Below are positions 41,595 through 46,697 of a stretch of DNA of 46,697 nt, piece after piece. The first letter of the stretch is position 1. Every line of letters begins with the position of its first letter. The translations under genes and the position numbers were made by a program. The notes beneath the pieces were generated by a model, which had not been told where the DNA came from, did not search any database, and saw nothing but the letters and a program-made list of their open reading frames with translations. The stretch is from positions 1 to 46,697 of the forward strand of contig NZ_JAAKZY010000068.1 of NCBI RefSeq assembly GCF_011045015.1, given 5' to 3'. The stretch comes from Streptomyces scabichelini (GTDB taxonomy: Bacteria; Actinomycetota; Actinomycetes; Streptomycetales; Streptomycetaceae).

Positions 41595-41964
41595 GCGACC
41601 TATGTACCACTCCAGCCCTCTGTTAGACCCTCTGGGGGATCACACACCTCCAGACGGTGGCTGGACGGCGGAACCGCATGCTTCCGATTGAGGCACAGGC
41701 TCGGCAGGGCCGGGTGATCCGCTCGTAGGCGATGAGCACACAGGCAGGCTCAGAACAGAGGCGGATGCTGGGCCGTCTCTGGGCCGTCCGAGGCCCCCCG
41801 AGGCCGACCAACGACGACCGACAGTGACAGGCAAGCTACAACCTCCGACCGTGAAGCCCCAGGTCACAGCCCCCCGACCATATGGGTTACCACCCGAGGG
41901 TGGACGTCAGGCAAGATGGGGTGTATCTGCCCACTGCCGATTTCAAGCGTCCGGACGGTTTCTC
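41595..41964. other. Right end of the AICE and ettA leader
   Basis: No gene supported. It holds the right att core (41910-41924) and the 40-base ettA leader. Motifs such as GGGCCGTCTCTGGGCCGTCC and GACAGTGACAGGCAAGC may be arm-type integrase sites. Any native ettA promoter left of the att core has been displaced by the element. Confidence 0.5.
41910..41924. repeat. Right att core of the AICE, 40 bp upstream of ettA
   Basis: GGCAAGATGGGGTGT, identical to 32043-32057. CCGAGGG-TGG-CGT-like similarity continues 16 bases to the left. The ettA TTG start follows at 41965. Confidence 0.75.
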
Positions 41965-43629
<1,665 letters not shown>

Positions 43630-43631
43630 TC

Positions 43632-44060
43632 TTGCGGCATATCTACCGCTGCCCGCTGCGCTGGGCGGACATGGACGCGTACGGCCACATCAACAACGTG
43701 GTCTTCCTCCGTTATCTGGAGGAGGCGCGCATCGACTTCCTGTTCCGCCCGGACAAGGATTTCCAGCAGGGGTCCGTGGTGGCACGCCATGAGATCGACT
43801 ACAAGCAGCAGCTGGTGCACCGGCACACTCCGGTGGACATCGAGCTGTGGGTCACACAGATCAGGGCTGCGTCGTTCACCATCGCGTACGAGGTCAAGGA
43901 CCCGGACCAGGTGTATGTCCGGGCCTCGACGGTGATCGTGCCGTTCGACTTCGAGGCGCAGCGACCGCGCCGCATCACCGCGGAGGAGCGGGCCTTCCTC
44001 GAGGAGTACACCGAGTCCACCGAGGACGGTGCCGATCCTTCGGAGGCAGTCGCGGCATGA
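43632..44060 (+). CDS. Hotdog-fold acyl-CoA thioesterase
   Basis: 142 residues from TTG 43632. The hotdog motif is RWADMDAYGHINNVVFLRYL, with catalytic Asp in DMDAYGH. Then EIDYKQQLVHRHTPVDIELW completes the YbgC/4-hydroxybenzoyl-CoA thioesterase pattern. It sits two bases after ettA and overlaps the next ATG by 4 bases, a conserved actinobacterial arrangement. Substrate unknown. Confidence 0.87.
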   Translation: MRHIYRCPLRWADMDAYGHINNVVFLRYLEEARIDFLFRPDKDFQQGSVVARHEIDYKQQLVHRHTPVDIELWVTQIRAASFTIAYEVKDPDQVYVRASTVIVPFDFEAQRPRRITAEERAFLEEYTESTEDGADPSEAVAA

Positions 44061-44746
44061 CGGCCCTGCACCTCGCCGACGGCGGGGAGGCGGCGGATCT
44101 CGCCGCCTTCCTCGCCCGGCTGATCCACTACGACCGTGCGGCGGCGGTGCGGTTGCAGGGATCGGGGACGGCGCTCGCGGTGTTCGGCCGGCCGCCGTCG
44201 TTCGAGGTGCTCGCGATCCGTACGGCGCGGCTGGCGAAGCCGTACGAGAACGGGCTCGACGTGTCGCTGGATGTGACCGTCTCGGCCGGTGAACTCCTGG
44301 AGTCCATCGACGAGTCGGCGGTCACGGCGATCGTGCCCGCCGCCGTCACCGGCCCGCCGTGGGCGGGAGTCCTGCCCCCGCGCGGCGGCTGGCGGCAGGA
44401 GCCGGGGCTGCCCGCGCTGGACACGGTGCGGGCGATGGTGGCTTCGGCGGTCGCCGAATTCCGGTCCCGCATCGGGGAGTTGACACCCGAGCGGCGTACC
44501 CGTGCCGAGCTGGACGGGATCGGGCGGGAGATCTGGTCCCGGCCGATCGGGGACACCGACCTGCCGGTGCGCGCTGCGCACGCGGCACAGTCGCTGGGGT
44601 TCCTCAGGCCCGCACGCGCTCCCGTGCCCGAGGAGCCCGCGTTGGCGCTGCTCTCGTCGGGCGCGTGGCTCAGGCTGCGGACTCCGTACGGCTCGATTGC
44701 CGTACGCAGGGCGGGACTTGGGGCACTGGACGTCAGCGTGCGCTGA
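44057..44746 (+). CDS. Conserved actinobacterial protein of unknown function
   Basis: 229 residues, soluble and Ala/Arg-rich, no recognised domain. Notable stretches are FLARLIHYDRAAAVRLQGSG, GRPPSFEVLAIRTARL and SLGFLRPARAPVPEEPALAL. The ATG overlaps the thioesterase stop (ATGA), so the gene belongs to the ettA operon. Confidence 0.75.
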   Translation: MTALHLADGGEAADLAAFLARLIHYDRAAAVRLQGSGTALAVFGRPPSFEVLAIRTARLAKPYENGLDVSLDVTVSAGELLESIDESAVTAIVPAAVTGPPWAGVLPPRGGWRQEPGLPALDTVRAMVASAVAEFRSRIGELTPERRTRAELDGIGREIWSRPIGDTDLPVRAAHAAQSLGFLRPARAPVPEEPALALLSSGAWLRLRTPYGSIAVRRAGLGALDVSVR

Positions 44747-44754
44747 CCCGCTCC

Positions 44755-44832
44755 ACGAACGACCGAGTGACCGAGCGGCCAAGCAGTGACCAAGCAAGTG
44801 GCCAAGCGACCAAGCGGGTGACCAGGCGAGGC
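44755..44832. repeat. Degenerate tandem repeat of GACCAAGC-like units
   Basis: About eight imperfect copies of a GACCRAGY or GGCCAAGC unit follow the ettA operon, between its last gene and the convergent ABC ATPase. No CRISPR character. Confidence 0.6.
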
Positions 44833-44858
44833 AGACGACGGCCGCGAGGCCGAAGCGC

Positions 44859-45821
44859 CTACTCGCGCTCGGCCGCGTCGTCGTCGGGCCAGATGCCGAT
44901 GTGGTCGGGCTCGAGTTCCAGGGCGACGCGGTCGCGCATGCCGAGGGCCTCGGTGTACTCGGCGGGGAGCTGGAGCCGTCCCGCGCGGTCGAGCATGGCG
45001 TACTCGCGGGCCACCACCGTCTCGTGGCCGGTCGTGGCGTCGACCTCGGTGCGGCGCAGGACCTCCGTGGAGGTGCGGCCGTCGCGGATGGCGACCGTAC
45101 GGCGGACCTCGCCGGCGACCGCCTGGTCATGCGTGACGATGACGATGGTCGTGCCGAGGTGTTCGTTCGCGGTGCGGAAGGCGGCGAAGATCTGCTCGGC
45201 GGTGTGGGAGTCGAGTTCGCCGGTGGGTTCGTCGGCGAGGAGGACGGCGGGGGAGTTGGCGAGGGCCACGGCGATGGCGACGCGCTGTTGCTGGCCGCCG
45301 GACATCTGGTGCGGGTGGCGGCTCTGGCAGTCGGCGACGCCCAGCAGTTCCAGGAGTTCCAGGGCGCGTTCGCCCTTCGCCCGGCGGCCGCGGGCGCCGC
45401 GCAGCTGCATGGGGAGCGCGACGTTCTGGGCGGCGGTCAGGTAGGGGAGGAGGTTGCGGGCGGTTTGCTGCCAGACGAAGCCGACGGTCTCGCGGCGATA
45501 GCGCAGGCGGTCCTTCGCGTTCATGGTCAACAGGTCGCGGCCCGCGACCCTTGCCGCGCCAGCCGTGGGGGTGTCCAGGCCGGCCAGGATGTTCATCAGG
45601 GTCGACTTGCCGCTGCCCGACGCGCCCACCAGGGCCATCAACTCGCCCTCGCGGACCAGCAGATCGAGACCCTGGAGTGCCTGCACCTCCACGCCGTCCG
45701 TGGAGAAGACACGGACCAGGCGGTCGCAGGTGATCAGGGCGTCGTGGCCGTAGGCGGGACGGTCGCGGCTGGCCGCGGCGCGGTGGGCCAGGTCGGCGAA
45801 GGTGGGGTTGGTGGCTGTCAC
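44859..45821 (-). CDS. MacB/LolD-type ABC ATPase with AbrB-like C-terminal extension
   Basis: 320 residues. Walker A GASGSGKST (66-74), Q-loop FVWQQT, signature MSGGQQQRVAIAVAL, Walker B AVLLADEPTGELD, and H-loop VIVTHD. After about 265 there is an added domain, YAMLDRAGRLQLPAEYTEAL then GMRDRVALELEPDHIGIWP. It reads like a SpoVT/AbrB swapped-hairpin domain, not part of usual LolD proteins. GTG 45821 has AGGAG upstream; two extra copies of this start region precede it. The partner permease is encoded upstream. Export of lipid, peptide or drug, or a mechanotransmission role, are all possible. Confidence 0.9.
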   Translation of the reverse strand: MTATNPTFADLAHRAAASRDRPAYGHDALITCDRLVRVFSTDGVEVQALQGLDLLVREGELMALVGASGSGKSTLMNILAGLDTPTAGAARVAGRDLLTMNAKDRLRYRRETVGFVWQQTARNLLPYLTAAQNVALPMQLRGARGRRAKGERALELLELLGVADCQSRHPHQMSGGQQQRVAIAVALANSPAVLLADEPTGELDSHTAEQIFAAFRTANEHLGTTIVIVTHDQAVAGEVRRTVAIRDGRTSTEVLRRTEVDATTGHETVVAREYAMLDRAGRLQLPAEYTEALGMRDRVALELEPDHIGIWPDDDAAERE

Positions 45822-45889
45822 TGTGCAACTCCTGCCGTGGCTGTCACTGGACGACTCCTGCTGTGGCTGTCACTGGTCGACTCCTGCGG
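45812..45889 (-). repeat. Triplicated 26-bp RBS-start module (two micro-ORFs before the ATPase gene)
   Basis: Three 26-bp units at 45864-45889, 45838-45863 and 45812-45837. Each encodes, on the minus strand, AGGAGT, a spacer, and GTGACAGCCA. The first two GTGs open nine-codon frames (VTATAGVVQ and VTATAGVAQ), each ending in TGA that overlaps the next GTG. The third opens the ATPase gene. Confidence 0.8.
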
Positions 45890-45949
45890 TGGCGTCATCT
45901 GGCGTTCCCGTCCGGGACGGACTCCGGACGCCGGACCCCGGACTCCGTG

Positions 45950-46697
45950 TCATCCGGCGTCCCCCGCCCGTAGTTCCGTGACCGAGCCCTTCCTCCCCGT
46001 CCACCAGGCCTGAGCCGCCGCGATGCCCGTCGCGAGGAGGATTACGGCCAGGGCGGGGACCAGCAGGGACACCGGGTCGCTGTGCAGCCGGGCGGTGCCC
46101 GGTGAGGGCGCGCCGCCGGGGGTGGCGAGGGCGATGGTGGTCAGGTCGATGCCAGGGGCCAGGAGGCGGACGGCGGCCCAGCCCGTCAGGGTGCCGCCCG
46201 CCGCGGCGAGGAAGGCCTGCGGCAGGGATTCCAGTATGAGCAGGCGGCGGCCCTGGCCGCGGGTGAGACCCATGGTGCGCAGGCGGGCCAGCAGGGCGGC
46301 GCGTTCCGGCGCCGCGCGCACCAGGGCGAGCAGCAGCGCGAGTACGGCGTATCCGGCGCCCGCCGCGACCGCCGCCGTGTAGACGCGCTCGGCGCCGGAC
46401 TGGAGGGGCGAGTTCACGTACCGCGCCCGCTCTTCGGAGCGCAGTCGTACGTCCATGCCGGCGCCCGCGGCCTTGCGCAGCGCCCCCGCGTCCATGTGGT
46501 CGCCGGTCACCAGCAGGGCGGTCGGGCGCGCGGGCTCGGTGCCGAGGCCGGAACGGTCCACGACCAGGAACTCGGTGCCGGGCACGGCGGGTGTCAGCTC
46601 ACGTACGAGGGTGATGCGGACGGTGATATCGCTGCCGTCCTCCAGGCGTACGGGGAAGGGACGGGTGCCGTAACGGTCGGCCACGGTGGGGGAGGCG
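45950..46697 (-). CDS. FtsX/MacB-like ABC permease, partial (5' end beyond the window)
   Basis: The last 249 residues or so of a permease. They include a periplasmic-domain end (FPVRLEDGSDITVRITLVRE and FLVVDRSGLGTEP) and then three membrane segments: YTAAVAAGAGYAVLALLLAL, AFLAAAGGTLTGWAAVRLL, and SLLVPALAVILLATGIAAA. RLRTMGLTRGQGRRLLILES is the FtsX-type loop. It ends WWTGRKGSVTELRAGDAG. Partner of the ATPase 129 bases downstream. Confidence 0.85.
   Translation of the reverse strand, partial: ASPTVADRYGTRPFPVRLEDGSDITVRITLVRELTPAVPGTEFLVVDRSGLGTEPARPTALLVTGDHMDAGALRKAAGAGMDVRLRSEERARYVNSPLQSGAERVYTAAVAAGAGYAVLALLLALVRAAPERAALLARLRTMGLTRGQGRRLLILESLPQAFLAAAGGTLTGWAAVRLLAPGIDLTTIALATPGGAPSPGTARLHSDPVSLLVPALAVILLATGIAAAQAWWTGRKGSVTELRAGDAG

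Larger units (their letters stand above)
32043..41924. mobile_element. AICE (actinomycete integrative and conjugative element), integrated upstream of ettA
   Basis: 9.9 kb between two GGCAAGATGGGGTGT copies. It carries int, xis and rep in one coupled block, small Spd-type transfer genes, an FtsK-like tra, a GntR/KorSA regulator, a Pra-like Nudix gene, and a cargo gene. All parts needed for excision, rolling-circle replication and TraB-type double-strand transfer appear intact, so it is probably active. The organisation resembles the pSAM2/SLP1 class. Confidence 0.88.

Noticed and set aside
44755..44832. Possible CRISPR or iteron array after the ettA operon
   Set aside because: Units of about 8 bases with irregular spacing and no unique spacers, and no Rep or Cas gene adjacent.

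Overview
The window is chromosomal DNA from a Streptomyces or a close relative. GC is very high, with G or C in most third codon positions, and there are many GTG/TTG starts. The core markers are dynamin-like sporulation GTPases next to a second SSB, ettA with a hotdog thioesterase, and a TQXA/LAETG surface protein. Two mobile regions interrupt the core.

Layout. 1-1635: a frameshifted tnpB-like gene of the IS200/IS605-IS607 type, cut by the left edge. 1649-2961: an SDR oxidoreductase diverging from an Rrf2-type regulator, with an array of five half-sites between them. 3125-11894: a quaternary-amine catabolism and uptake cluster. It has a Rieske oxygenase and its reductase (gbcA/gbcB-like), a dgcA-like flavoprotein, an IclR regulator, and a ProV/ProW/ProX-type ABC importer. 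Near-identical palindromes stand before both the catabolic operon and the importer, which suggests one IclR regulon. 11984-14139: a small membrane protein and a Tat-exported PhoX/DUF839 protein.

14454-25602 is a mobile-DNA graveyard. It holds fragments of a second PhoX, two serine recombinases, a cupin, an NB-ARC regulator and two DUF2637 (SpdB-like) genes, plus a Phd/PIN toxin-antitoxin pair. A 31-bp piece of the tRNA-Arg(UCU) gene at the right end (25527-25602) recurs at 14927-14957, so the region looks like the remains of a tRNA-associated island. Inside is an intact four-gene operon (18430-23778) with its own promoter and terminator: a DUF4365-like PD-(D/E)XK nuclease, a protein of unknown function with an OB-like tail, a probable tandem winged-helix protein, and a 1036-residue fusion of an AAA-type ATPase with a HerA/FtsK-type translocase. 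This is the best candidate here for an undescribed, probably defensive, system.

25914-31876 is core again: dynA, dynB, ssbB (with two DnaA-box-like sites upstream) and a sortase-anchored TQXA protein.

32043-41924 is an apparently complete actinomycete integrative and conjugative element (AICE). It has int, xis, a RepSA-like HUH initiator, small Spd/transfer genes, an FtsK-like tra, a KorSA-like GntR regulator with three matching operators, and a Pra-like Nudix protein. It also has a nested inverted repeat that may be an origin or transfer locus, and a lower-GC pentapeptide-repeat membrane protein as cargo. A 15-bp direct repeat marks its ends. The right end lies only about 40 bp before ettA, so the element sits in the ettA promoter or leader.

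41965-46697: ettA, a thioesterase, a conserved hypothetical gene, then a MacB/LolD-type ABC ATPase and its permease, which runs off the right edge. The ATPase gene is preceded by a triplicated RBS-start module that makes two 9-codon micro-ORFs.
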